Below, piece after piece: positions 1 through 7,931 of a stretch of 64,000 nt of DNA. Source of the DNA: Lachnoclostridium sp. An14 (GTDB taxonomy: Bacteria; Bacillota; Clostridia; Lachnospirales; Lachnospiraceae). Location: positions 1 through 64,000 of the forward strand of contig NZ_NFLE01000003.1 of the NCBI RefSeq assembly GCF_002160755.1. The letters are read 5' to 3'. Both the position numbers and the translations under genes were made by a program. How positions within the stretch are numbered: the stretch's first letter is position 1; every line of letters begins with the position of its first letter. The notes below the pieces were generated by a model. That model saw only the letters and a program-made list of their open reading frames with translations, made no database searches and was not told where the DNA came from.

Positions 1-40
1 GATCCGTCACCGTACTTACAAAATCTAACACTTCTTTCAT
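1..40 (-). CDS. 5' end of a gene cut by the window edge (possibly pyridoxamine-phosphate-oxidase-like)
   Basis: An ATG on the minus strand at 40-38 is preceded by a good ribosome binding site (AAGGATGG, minus strand) and opens a frame encoding MKEVLDFVSTVTD before the window ends. Small flavin-binding proteins of the pyridoxamine 5'-phosphate oxidase family in Clostridia often start with similar sequence, but 13 residues cannot settle this. It is divergent from the TetR gene. Confidence 0.4.
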   Translation of the reverse strand, partial: MKEVLDFVSTVTD

Positions 41-138
41 AACATCCCATCCTTTTTTCTTTTAGTATACCAGAAAAAAGACGGATGTTCATAATTTGTT
101 CATTCGTGCGTTTGTCGTGCGGGAAATCCCGATTTCTC

Positions 139-178
139 TTGACAGGGCGTCCCGTTTCCTGTATTATAACATTGTTAT
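139..178 (+). promoter_or_regulatory. Sigma-A promoter with overlapping palindrome, upstream of tetR-type gene
   Basis: TTGACA at 139-144 and TATTAT at 162-167 are 17 bp apart, a near-consensus promoter for the TetR gene at 204. A perfect inverted repeat, ATAAC-att-GTTAT (166-178), begins in the -10 box and reaches the likely start of transcription. This suits autorepression by the TetR protein, though the operator role is inferred. Confidence 0.7.
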
Positions 179-203
179 ATATCACTGTTATATGGAGGAT
201 GGA

Positions 204-821
204 ATGGAAGAAAAATCACCGGATACCTTAGAACGGATTTTGCAGGCCGCCCTGGAGGAGTTTTCGGAGAAAGGGTTTCTGGGGGCCTCTCTGCGGCAGA
301 TCGTGAAACACGCCGGAGTGACCACAGGGGCCTTTTACGGTTATTTTTCCAGCAAGGAGGCGCTGTTTGCCGCCATTGTGGAGCCCCATGCCGCCATGCT
401 TATGGGCCGGTTTATGGAGGCCCAGATTTCTTTCGCGGAGCTGCCGGAGGAGGAGCAGCCGGGACATATGGGCGTGGAGTCAGATTCCTATCTTCACTGG
501 ATGGTGGACTACATCTGCCAGAACCGGGAGCCGGTAAAGCTGCTCCTGTGCGGGGCGGAAGGCACCAGCTACGAGAACTTTGTCCACAACATGGTGGAGG
601 TGGAAACGGAGAGCACCCTGAACTATATGAAGACCCTCCGCCGCCTGGGCCGCCCTGCCCCGGAGCTGGACCACTCCCTGTGCCACATCATCGCCAGCGG
701 GATGTTTAACGGGATTTTTGAAGTGGTGGTTCACGATATTCCCAGGGACCAGGCCATGAGGGACGTGGAGAAACTGCAGGCATTTTACACAGCCGGCTGG
801 CTGAAACTGATGGAGCCCTGA
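204..821 (+). CDS. TetR/AcrR family transcriptional regulator
   Basis: Protein of 205 residues, usual for TetR repressors. The N-terminal helix-turn-helix (about residues 10-55) has the family pattern: ILQAALEEFSEKGF, then a recognition region with VTTGAFYGYFSSKEALF. The rest is a helical ligand-binding domain. ATG 204 is preferred over the in-frame ATG at 192 because GGAGG at 193-197 lies 6 nt before it and overlaps the earlier codon. It is followed by two ABC exporter genes in the same direction, so it probably represses them and itself; inverted repeats lie at both promoters (166-178 and 917-938). The ligand cannot be told from sequence. Confidence 0.9.
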   Translation: MEEKSPDTLERILQAALEEFSEKGFLGASLRQIVKHAGVTTGAFYGYFSSKEALFAAIVEPHAAMLMGRFMEAQISFAELPEEEQPGHMGVESDSYLHWMVDYICQNREPVKLLLCGAEGTSYENFVHNMVEVETESTLNYMKTLRRLGRPAPELDHSLCHIIASGMFNGIFEVVVHDIPRDQAMRDVEKLQAFYTAGWLKLMEP

Positions 822-916
822 CCGGCGGGGAGAGATTGCGCCGGAAAAGGCGGTGCCCTGGCCCGGGTCAGGGCGGGGACGCCGCAAGGGAAGTTTTCTG
901 ATATTTTTTTTGCCAG

Positions 917-943
917 ATAGTTAGGTAAAACTAACTATATAAT
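917..943 (+). promoter_or_regulatory. Inverted repeat and -10 box ahead of the ABC exporter pair
   Basis: A perfect inverted repeat with 8-bp arms, ATAGTTAG at 917-924 and CTAACTAT at 931-938, is separated by 6 bp. Its right arm abuts a TATAAT at 938-943, which is followed by the ribosome binding site AAGGAGG and the ATG at 966. No good -35 box sits 17 bp upstream. The likeliest reading is an operator for the adjacent TetR protein covering the exporter promoter. Confidence 0.65.
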
Positions 944-965
944 ATTTATAAGGAGGTATCAAAGG

Positions 966-2768
966 ATGAAACAGGAGAGAAAAAGCAGCGTAGCCGTTTT
1001 GCTGGACTACGCGGGAAACCGGAAGAACCTGACCTTTCTGGGGCTGATGCTGTCGGCGGTGTCCATGGTGTTAAGCATGGCGCCCTACATCTGTATCTGG
1101 CTGGCGGCCAGGGATTTGATCGCCGTGGCCCCGGAGTGGACGAGGGCTCAGAGGGTCACAGGATATGGCTGGATGGCCTTTGGTTTCGCGGTGGCCGGCA
1201 TTGTCCTGTATTTTTTGGGCCTGATGTGCACCCATCTGGCCGCCTTCCGCACCGCCTCCAACATCCGCAAACAGGGAGTGGCCCACGTGATGAAGGCGCC
1301 TCTGGGATTTTTTGACTCCAACGCCTCCGGCCTGATCCGCGGCCGTCTGGACGCGGCGGCGGCTGATACGGAGACGCTGCTGGCTCATAACCTGGCGGAC
1401 ATTGTGGGAACGGCGGTGCTGTTTCTGGCCATGGTGGCGCTCATGTTTGTGTTTGACTGGAGGATGGGCGGGGCCTGCCTTTTGGCGGCGGTGATCTCCG
1501 TGATCGCCATGTTTTCCATGATGGGAGGGAAGAACGCTCAGATCATGGCGGAGTACCAGGCGGCCCAGGACCGGATGACCAAGGCGGGCACCGAGTACGT
1601 CAGGGGCATTCCCGTGGTGAAGATCTTCCAGCAGACAGTGTATTCCTTTAAGGCGTTTCAGGAGGCGATTGAGGAGTACAGCGCCAAGGCGGAGCATTAC
1701 CAGGGGGACGTGTGCCGGGTGCCCCAGTCTGTCAACCTGACTTTTACCGAGGGCGCCTTTGTGTTTCTGGTGCCGGCGGCCCTGTTTCTGGCTCCGGGTG
1801 CCCTGGCTGGCGGGGATTTTGTGGGCTTTGTCACGGATTTTGCCTTTTACGCCGTGTTTTCGGCCATCATTTCCACCGCTCTCGCAAAGATCATGTTTGC
1901 CGCCTCCGGCATGATGCTGGCAAACACCGCCCTCGGCCGCATCAATCAGGTGATGGAGGCCCCTGTGCTGGAGTCTCCCAGCCATCCCCGGACCCCTCAG
2001 GGCAACCGGGTGGAATTTAAGGATGTGACCTTTACATACGACGGGGCTCAGAGCCCGGCCTTGTCCCACGTCTCCTTCACTGTGGAGCCGGGGCAGACGG
2101 TGGCCTTCGTGGGGCCGTCCGGCGGCGGAAAGACCACGGCGGCCAGCCTGATCCCCCGGTTTTGGGATGCCACCTCCGGCACGGTGGAGGTGGGAGGCGT
2201 GGATGTGCGCCAGATGGATCCCCACGCGCTCATGGATCAGGTGGCCTTCGTCTTTCAGAACAGCCGGCTGTTTCAGGCGTCCATTCTGGAAAATGTCCGG
2301 GCCGCCCGTCCGGAGGCGACGAGGGAGCAGGCGCTGCAGGCCCTTATGGCCGCCCAGTGTCAGGACATCCTGGAGAAACTGCCGGAGGGGATGGACACCC
2401 GGATCGGCACGGAGGGGACGTATCTCTCCGGCGGCGAGCAGCAGCGCATTGCCCTGGCGCGGGCGATTTTAAAGGACGCCCCCATTGTGGTGCTGGACGA
2501 GGCCACCGCCTTCGCCGACCCGGAGAACGAGGCGCTGATCCAGAAAGCCTTCGCCACCTTGACCAGGGGCCGCACGGTGATTATGATCGCCCACCGCCTT
2601 TCCACCGTGGTGGGAGCGGATCAGATCATCGTCTTGGATCAGGGACAGGTGGCGGAGCGGGGCACCCACAGGGAGCTGGCCGCCGCGGGAGGGCTGTACG
2701 CCCGGATGTGGAAGGACTACAACCAGGCGGCCCAGTGGAAAATCACCAGCGAAAAGGAGGCGGAGTAA
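966..2768 (+). CDS. ABC transporter, fused permease/ATPase half (IrtA/YbtP-like)
   Basis: 600-residue half-transporter: an N-terminal membrane domain of six helices (about 20-310) and a C-terminal ATPase. Walker A is GPSGGGKTT (about 382-390), the signature is LSGGEQQ (about 487) and Walker B runs into DEATAFADPENE (about 510-521). The ATAFADPENE form after Walker B is familiar to me from siderophore-associated pairs such as YbtPQ and IrtAB, rather than typical multidrug exporters. Its stop codon touches the start of a second half-transporter, so the two very likely form a heterodimer. The catalytic Glu is present. Expression is probably under the upstream TetR regulator. Substrate and direction of transport are unknown. 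Confidence 0.88.
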   Translation: MKQERKSSVAVLLDYAGNRKNLTFLGLMLSAVSMVLSMAPYICIWLAARDLIAVAPEWTRAQRVTGYGWMAFGFAVAGIVLYFLGLMCTHLAAFRTASNIRKQGVAHVMKAPLGFFDSNASGLIRGRLDAAAADTETLLAHNLADIVGTAVLFLAMVALMFVFDWRMGGACLLAAVISVIAMFSMMGGKNAQIMAEYQAAQDRMTKAGTEYVRGIPVVKIFQQTVYSFKAFQEAIEEYSAKAEHYQGDVCRVPQSVNLTFTEGAFVFLVPAALFLAPGALAGGDFVGFVTDFAFYAVFSAIISTALAKIMFAASGMMLANTALGRINQVMEAPVLESPSHPRTPQGNRVEFKDVTFTYDGAQSPALSHVSFTVEPGQTVAFVGPSGGGKTTAASLIPRFWDATSGTVEVGGVDVRQMDPHALMDQVAFVFQNSRLFQASILENVRAARPEATREQALQALMAAQCQDILEKLPEGMDTRIGTEGTYLSGGEQQRIALARAILKDAPIVVLDEATAFADPENEALIQKAFATLTRGRTVIMIAHRLSTVVGADQIIVLDQGQVAERGTHRELAAAGGLYARMWKDYNQAAQWKITSEKEAE

Positions 2769-4514
2769 ATGTTTGGAAGGGAATTTCAGCGGAAATACGC
2801 CCTCACGGACCAGGGAGTAAAGAATGCGAAACGGGGCACAATCTGGACGGTGATCGTCAATCTGGTCACCATGGGCGGGGTCAGTATCTTATATCTGACC
2901 ATGACCGGTTTTATGGAGCCCCTGACAGGGGGAAATGATCTTCCCGGCGGGGCGTTAATCATGGGAACGGTGTTCCTGTTTGTCCTCCTGTCCTTTGTGA
3001 CCCATCTGCAGCAGTACCAGGCCACCTATGGGCTGGTGTACAATGAGGTTAAAACCACCCGCCTGCGTCTGGCGGAACGGCTTCGCAGGCTTCCGCTGGG
3101 GTATTTTGGAAAGCGGGATCTGGCGGATCTGACGGAGACGGTCATGGGGGATGTGAACCGCATGGAGCACGTTTGGTCCCATGTGCTGGGGTATCTGTAC
3201 GGCGCCTACGTTTCCACGGCGGTGATCGCCGTTTGCCTGTTTCTCTATGACTGGCGTCTGACCATCGCCTGCCTGTGGGGCGTACCCGTCGCCTTCGCCC
3301 TGCTGTTTGGCAGCCGGAAAATGACCGGCCGCAGCGCGGAGCGGACGAAGAAAGCGGCTGTTCTGGTTTCCGACGGCATCCAGGAGGCCCTGGAGAATGT
3401 GCGGGAGATCCGGGCCACCAACCAGGAGGAACGGTATCTGGAGGCCCTGAATCAGAAAATCGACGATCACGAGCGGATTATGATCCGGGGAGAGCTGGGA
3501 ACCGGCCTGTTTGTCAATGGCGCCAGCGTGATCATGCGCCTGGGGGTGGCTACCACCATCCTTACGGGCGCGGAGTTAATCCTCTCCGGGGAAATTGACT
3601 TTATGCTCCTGTTCCTGTTTTTGATGGTGATCACCCGGGTTTACGCCCCCTTTGACCAGAGCCTGGCCCTGATCGCGGAGCTGTTCGTCTCCCAGGTGTC
3701 CGCCGACCGTATGAACGAGATTTATGAGACGCCCATTGCGGAGGGGACGGAGGAGTTTCGGCCCCAGGGCCACGACATCGTGTTTGACCGGGTGTGCTTT
3801 TCCTACGATCAGAAGGAGGTGCTCCGCCAGGTGAGCTTTACGGCCAAAGAGGGGGAGGTGACCGCCCTGGTGGGGCCGTCCGGCTCCGGAAAGAGCACCT
3901 GCGCCAGGCTTTCCGCCAGGCTGTGGGACGTGACGGGAGGGACCATCCGGGTGGGCGGCGTGGACGTTTCCACCGTGGATCCGGAGGCGCTGCTCAGGGA
4001 CTATTCTATGGTGTTCCAGGATGTGGTGCTGTTTGACGATACGGTGATGGAAAACATCCGCTTAGGCAAACGGGGGGCCACGGACGAGGAGGTGCTGGCG
4101 GCGGCCAGGGCGGCAAACTGCGACGAGTTCGTCCGGCGGCTGCCCCAGGGCTACGGCACGCCCATCGGGGAAAACGGCGCGAAACTGTCCGGCGGGGAGA
4201 GGCAGCGGATTTCCATCGCCCGCGCCCTCTTAAAAAACGCCCCCATTGTGCTGCTGGACGAGGCCACCGCCAGCCTGGACGTGGAAAATGAGACGAAGGT
4301 CCAGGGAGCCCTTTCCCGTCTGCTGGCGGGAAAAACGGTGCTGGTGATCGCCCACCGGATGCGCACGGTGGAGGCGGCGGATAAGGTGGTGGTTTTGGCA
4401 GAGGGCCGGGTGGCGGAGGAAGGTTCCCCGGCGGAGCTGATGGCAAAGGAAGGCGGCATATACCGCCGGATGGTGGAGCTGCAGCGGGAGAGCGCCCGGT
4501 GGCGGCTGGAGTAA
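2769..4514 (+). CDS. ABC transporter, fused permease/ATPase half (partner)
   Basis: 581-residue half-transporter with six membrane helices (about 25-310) and an ATPase domain: Walker A GPSGSGKST (about 369-377), signature LSGGERQ (about 473), Walker B and catalytic Glu in LLDEATASLD (about 494-503), and an H-loop in VIAHRM. The ATG follows the previous stop directly (TAA ATG), with GGAGG in the end of the upstream gene as its ribosome binding site, so translation is coupled. All ATPase motifs are canonical, so both halves of the pair probably hydrolyse ATP. An R1 repeat follows. Confidence 0.88.
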   Translation: MFGREFQRKYALTDQGVKNAKRGTIWTVIVNLVTMGGVSILYLTMTGFMEPLTGGNDLPGGALIMGTVFLFVLLSFVTHLQQYQATYGLVYNEVKTTRLRLAERLRRLPLGYFGKRDLADLTETVMGDVNRMEHVWSHVLGYLYGAYVSTAVIAVCLFLYDWRLTIACLWGVPVAFALLFGSRKMTGRSAERTKKAAVLVSDGIQEALENVREIRATNQEERYLEALNQKIDDHERIMIRGELGTGLFVNGASVIMRLGVATTILTGAELILSGEIDFMLLFLFLMVITRVYAPFDQSLALIAELFVSQVSADRMNEIYETPIAEGTEEFRPQGHDIVFDRVCFSYDQKEVLRQVSFTAKEGEVTALVGPSGSGKSTCARLSARLWDVTGGTIRVGGVDVSTVDPEALLRDYSMVFQDVVLFDDTVMENIRLGKRGATDEEVLAAARAANCDEFVRRLPQGYGTPIGENGAKLSGGERQRISIARALLKNAPIVLLDEATASLDVENETKVQGALSRLLAGKTVLVIAHRMRTVEAADKVVVLAEGRVAEEGSPAELMAKEGGIYRRMVELQRESARWRLE

Positions 4515-4599
4515 ACGCTATGCAAAGTACGAGGCCTGGGAGGTTACAGAAAAACGCCTGGGCCTCTGTTTCCGTGTTTGGGTACAGGAGATTCTTTTT

Positions 4600-4723
4600 T
4601 TATTTAACAGGAAACGGCGTTTTCTGTTAAATAAGAATGCTCCGACAGGAGGCGCATTCCACGGGAGGAATATGGCTGCTGGCGCAAGCCGCGCTCCGGC
4701 GCGAGTGTGCGCCAAGCGCAGCC
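4600..4723 (+). repeat. R1 intergenic structured repeat, copy 1
   Basis: First of four clear copies of a roughly 125-bp element. It opens with a long hairpin (arms 4600-4615 and 4619-4634, 3-nt loop) whose sequence is quite unlike the first stem of copies 2-4 although the fold is the same. It continues with the family core: the GGAGGCGCA region, AGGAATATGGCTGCTG, CGCGCTCCGGCGCGAGTGTG and GCGCCAAGCGCA. Its last hairpin lacks the T-run seen in the other copies. It lies just downstream of the ABC operon, in the same orientation. Confidence 0.75.
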
Positions 4724-4869
4724 TATGAAGTTTGCTAAAGAAGATGCGGAACGAAACGTATTAAATTGTGTCAAAGAGTATAGTCTTTCGCAAATCTCAT
4801 AGGTCAAAAATCGGGATTAGACAATGGCCCCTATTGAGAAACAGATATATGACAGTCGTATTTTAGGGG

Positions 4870-4898
4870 TTTCTGAAATGCTTAGAATGGTATATAAT
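4870..4898 (+). promoter_or_regulatory. Probable promoter of the pyridoxal-kinase-like gene
   Basis: TATAAT at 4893-4898 lies 17 bp after a weak -35 (TTTCTG, 4870-4875). A promoter here places the start of transcription upstream of ATG 4929 and downstream of the earlier in-frame ATGs, which supports the shorter protein. The 414-bp gap after the ABC operon otherwise holds only the R1 repeat. Confidence 0.5.
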
Positions 4899-4928
4899 GG
4901 AACAAAATTAAGGAATGGAAGTGTGAGC

Positions 4929-5774
4929 ATGGAAGAAAAATTAAACGATGATCCAAAAATTTTATTGATTAACGATATGGCAGGTTACGGGAAAGTGGCT
5001 TTGCCGGCGATGATACCGGTCTTCTCTCATTTCAAACTTGAAACCTTCAATTTGCCGACCGCTCTGGTTTCGAATACTTTAGATTACGGGCTTTTTGAAA
5101 TCCTGGACACTACAGAATATATGAGAAATACCCTTAAGATATGGAAAAAACTTTCGTTTGATTTTGATGCGGTCTGCACCGGGTTCATTGCGTCAGAGCA
5201 GCAGGCATCCCTGGTTTGTGAATTCTGTAAAGAGCAGCGGGAGAAGGGGAGCCGCATTTTCGTGGATCCCATTATGGGCGACGACGGAAAGCTTTATAAC
5301 GGCGTTACAGAGGAATCGGTAATATCCATGAAACAGCTGTGCGCTGCCGCGGATGTGGTTGTTCCGAATATTACCGAGGCCTGTTTTTTATCCGATCACG
5401 TGGTACAGGAATTCTACACGGAGGAGGAGATAAATCAGATCGCAAATCAACTTCATGATTTGGGTGCGAAAGCGGTTGTGATTACCAGTATAAAAACAAA
5501 AGAAGGGAAGTATACCGCAGTCAAAGCCTCGCCGGAGGCTTCCATAAGGTTTCTGCCCTATGAAGAAATTCCAGTCCGTTTTCCGGGAACCGGGGACGTT
5601 TTCCTGTCCATCATGGTAGGCTGCTATCTGAGAAACGGCGCATTAGAAAAAAGTGTTGAAACGGCTATGCGCCAGTTAGAAAGCATCATCCGTGCCAATC
5701 AAGGCAATCAGGACAAATATAAGGGAATTCCTATTGAACAATTTTTGGAGGACATTGGCAATGAAGAAACCTAA
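4929..5774 (+). CDS. Pyridoxal/pyridoxine kinase-like protein (PfkB/ribokinase fold)
   Basis: 281 residues from ATG 4929, chosen because it follows the TATAAT at 4893 and gives the normal N-terminus (KILLINDMAGYGKVAL), which matches the PdxK/PdxY substrate-loop pattern. The C-terminal part carries the ribokinase anion-hole and catalytic motif in FPGTGDVF (Asp of GTGD), and VDPIMGDDGKLY is the usual mid-protein motif of pyridoxal kinases. Expected reaction: ATP-dependent phosphorylation of B6 vitamers to make PLP in the cytosol. Clostridial members of this clade are annotated as pyridoxamine kinase, but substrate is not proven. It overlaps the next gene by 14 bp. Confidence 0.8.
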   Translation: MEEKLNDDPKILLINDMAGYGKVALPAMIPVFSHFKLETFNLPTALVSNTLDYGLFEILDTTEYMRNTLKIWKKLSFDFDAVCTGFIASEQQASLVCEFCKEQREKGSRIFVDPIMGDDGKLYNGVTEESVISMKQLCAAADVVVPNITEACFLSDHVVQEFYTEEEINQIANQLHDLGAKAVVITSIKTKEGKYTAVKASPEASIRFLPYEEIPVRFPGTGDVFLSIMVGCYLRNGALEKSVETAMRQLESIIRANQGNQDKYKGIPIEQFLEDIGNEET

Positions 5775-6021
5775 AATCAAACTCACCTTGATCGAGCAAA
5801 AAGGCCATATGGGCTGTCATCATGGACACCGGATTGGAGATACCTTTGATTTTGACACTGACAGAGGTAAGCTGTGTCCAATGGCCATGCACGTGGCGTT
5901 TCCCTATATTGATATTCTCCGCTATGGAGGGACGCTTCCCAGCCGGCCTGACGGTTCCATTGTTTTCTGCTGTCCGGATGCCGATGTGATTAATGTTTTT
6001 CGGATTGAAATGGAAGAATAA
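5761..6021 (+). CDS. TIGR04076-type small conserved protein
   Basis: 86 residues. ATG 5761 has GGAGG at 5745-5749 and overlaps the end of the kinase gene by 14 bp, so the two are co-translated. The sequence has the pattern of the TIGR04076 family as I know it: an N-terminal strand rich in Lys/Ile, a Gly-His region (GCHHGHRIGD), LCPMAMHVAFPYIDILRYGG in the middle and a C-terminal CCPDADVINVFRIE. Conserved Cys and His suggest metal binding, but no function is established. Confidence 0.75.
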   Translation: MKKPKIKLTLIEQKGHMGCHHGHRIGDTFDFDTDRGKLCPMAMHVAFPYIDILRYGGTLPSRPDGSIVFCCPDADVINVFRIEMEE

Positions 6022-6089
6022 CGGCACTCGCAGGCAGGACATAGAGACTTATTACAGTTTTGCCGGCAGGATGGCTTTGCCGGAATAAC

Positions 6090-6146
6090 TGCCCGACCGA
6101 TCCGGCGTAATTGCGAAACGCCGGATCGGTCGGGCAAAAATTTTTA
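6090..6146 (+). terminator. Strong intrinsic terminator
   Basis: A perfect 19-bp stem (6090-6108 and 6118-6136) with a 9-nt loop is followed by AAAAATTTTT. It ends the kinase/TIGR04076 transcript and separates it from the converging EAL gene. Confidence 0.85.
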
Positions 6147-6220
6147 CATTTCTGTTCCTTCTTTATCGCATATCAGCGAAATCCAGCGGGATATTTGAAA
6201 TTTACGGACAGACCGCCGTT

Positions 6221-7618
6221 TCAGATCCGCCCCTGTTTCATCTTCTGTTTCTCCCGCTCAATCACCGGCAGGGAGGTCTCCAGATCCATGCCTAAAATTT
6301 CCGCCAGGGTGTCCTCCTCCAGGGTGGGAGCGTAATAAAAGCCCTGCTGGAAGGTGCAGCCGGCATCCTCTAAGACGGCGAGCTGCCCGGCAGTCTCCAC
6401 GCCCTCGGCAATGATGTTTAACCCCAGCTCCTTTGCCATGTGCACTAACCCCTTGATGACCGGCGCGGCCTTGGGATTGGTCTCCAGCTGCCAGATGAAC
6501 ATCCGGTCCATCTTCAGGGTGTGGACTGAGAGGTTCAGGATGCCGGAGATGCTGGAGAGCCCGGAGCCAAAGTTGTTTAAAATCAGCTCAACCCCCATGT
6601 CCGCCAGGCTTTCCAGGGTGGAGTAGGCGTTTAAGTGGCCCATGGTGAACACGTCCTCCTGCACCTCCACCGCCAGCTTTCCCTCCGGAATCTGGTAGGT
6701 CTCCATCAGTTTCGCGATGTGCTCCGTGAAATCCTCCTGCAAAAAGAGCACGGAGGACACTGGCAGGGCAATGGAGTCAAACTCCTTCCCCTCGTCCAGC
6801 AGCCGGCGGATGCAGGCACCCGCCCGGTCTAAAGCGTAATACTCCACGGCCCGCACCTGTCCGGAATCCTCGGCGATGGGAAGAAACTCCGACGCCCCCA
6901 CCAGGCCGAGGCCGGGAATGAAGATCCGCATATAGTACTCCGCCCGGGAAAACTTCTTTGTCTCCACATTGTAGGTGGGGCGGTAGCGCACCTCGATCTC
7001 CTGTTTCTCAATGGCCTGCTGCAAATGCTTGGCGATGGCCTGCCGGCGCAGGAAGTCGGCCTGCATCTGGCTGTCGTAGAGCTCGTACTGATTGGGGCCG
7101 GCCTCTGCCGCCGCGGATAAGGCCATATCCAGAAACTTCATCATCTCGTCGGCGGAATCGGTGTAGGTGGGATAGGGGCAGAGGCCGATCTGCACTGGGC
7201 AGAAACAGTCGGTGCCGTTCACCGTCCACACGTGGTCAAAATGGGCCAGGATGTCCTCCACCAGCTCCGTGGCCTGGGAGACAGAGGTATCGGTGAGGAA
7301 AATGAAAAATTCCACGCCGATGGAGCGGTATACAGGGCAGCCGGTCTCCTGCTCCAGATAGGAAATGATCTGGGCCAGCAGCTCCTGGCAGTAGTCGTAG
7401 CCCAGGATCTCGTTTAACCGCTTAAAGTGCTCCAGGTGCAGCTTCATGGCCACGCCCCTTGCCGTGCCGGTTTCCGGATTCAGCAGCTGATGTAAGCGGC
7501 TGCGGCAGAGGCTATTTCCATCCTCGCCCTGTATTCCGGAACCGCCCAGCGGGGAAACGGCCGCGGCCGTCCCATCTGCGCCGTTTTTCTCGTTCTTATC
7601 CTTTTGGAACCATCCCAT
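6221..7618 (-). CDS. Degenerate GGDEF-EAL protein, probably catalytically inactive c-di-GMP effector
   Basis: 465 residues; the start is ATG 7618 (minus) with AGGAGG just upstream. Residues about 60-220 look like a GGDEF fold in which the GGDEF signature is replaced by GVEFF. Residues about 225-455 are an EAL domain. Several catalytic positions are changed: EAL itself reads EYY, the DDFG(T/S)G metal-binding loop reads NNFGSG, and the Asn of the usual VNLS segment is replaced (ALPVSS). The Lys of KMD, the EGVE motif and the late Gln (QQGF) remain. Synthesis or hydrolysis of c-di-GMP is therefore unlikely; a binding or scaffold role is inferred. No membrane segment or sensor domain is seen. Confidence 0.85.
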   Translation of the reverse strand: MGWFQKDKNEKNGADGTAAAVSPLGGSGIQGEDGNSLCRSRLHQLLNPETGTARGVAMKLHLEHFKRLNEILGYDYCQELLAQIISYLEQETGCPVYRSIGVEFFIFLTDTSVSQATELVEDILAHFDHVWTVNGTDCFCPVQIGLCPYPTYTDSADEMMKFLDMALSAAAEAGPNQYELYDSQMQADFLRRQAIAKHLQQAIEKQEIEVRYRPTYNVETKKFSRAEYYMRIFIPGLGLVGASEFLPIAEDSGQVRAVEYYALDRAGACIRRLLDEGKEFDSIALPVSSVLFLQEDFTEHIAKLMETYQIPEGKLAVEVQEDVFTMGHLNAYSTLESLADMGVELILNNFGSGLSSISGILNLSVHTLKMDRMFIWQLETNPKAAPVIKGLVHMAKELGLNIIAEGVETAGQLAVLEDAGCTFQQGFYYAPTLEEDTLAEILGMDLETSLPVIEREKQKMKQGRI

Positions 7619-7664
7619 GGTATTGCTCCTCCTTTGTTCTGTTTGGTTTGCTTTTCTGGTTCCT

Positions 7665-7693
7665 ATTCTATTAGAAAACCGCCGGGAATGCAA
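7665..7693 (-). promoter_or_regulatory. Promoter of the GGDEF-EAL gene
   Basis: On the minus strand TTGCAT (7693-7688) and TAGAAT (7670-7665) are separated by 17 bp, about 45 bp upstream of the ATG at 7618. Confidence 0.6.
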
Positions 7694-7817
7694 ACGATTC
7701 TTGCCGTTTTGGCCCATCTGGAAAAATTTCCCCGAAGACAGGCCTGGCAAGCGCCGCCGCAAAAGCGTCTGTCAAAAATTCCTGAAAAAATCTTTAAAAT
7801 CCTGGAGAAAAAGGAGA

Positions 7818-7902
7818 TTGACAAATGGGGCGAAACTGTCTATACTCTAGTTTTGTTAGGTAGTGAACAATTATGTTACGAACAATTATGTTGCGAACAA
7901 TT
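7818..7902 (+). promoter_or_regulatory. marR promoter with operator-like repeats
   Basis: TTGACA (7818-7823), a 17-bp spacer and TATACT (7841-7846) form a strong promoter. Immediately downstream is an inverted repeat TTGTT/AACAA (7853-7857 and 7866-7870). Three direct repeats of GAACAATT follow at 7865, 7880 and 7895, exactly 15 bp apart. The position suits autorepression by the MarR protein encoded at 7932. Confidence 0.75.
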
Positions 7903-7931
7903 CGCTCGCAGAAAGGTATGGAGGTGAAACT

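Noticed and set aside
1071-2225. Long open frames inside the ABC genes in other frames (for example 1071-2225 minus and 2162-2938 plus).
   Set aside because: They are shadows in a GC-rich coding region: high Arg/Gly/Pro/His content, no ribosome binding sites, and the true frame has full ABC motifs.
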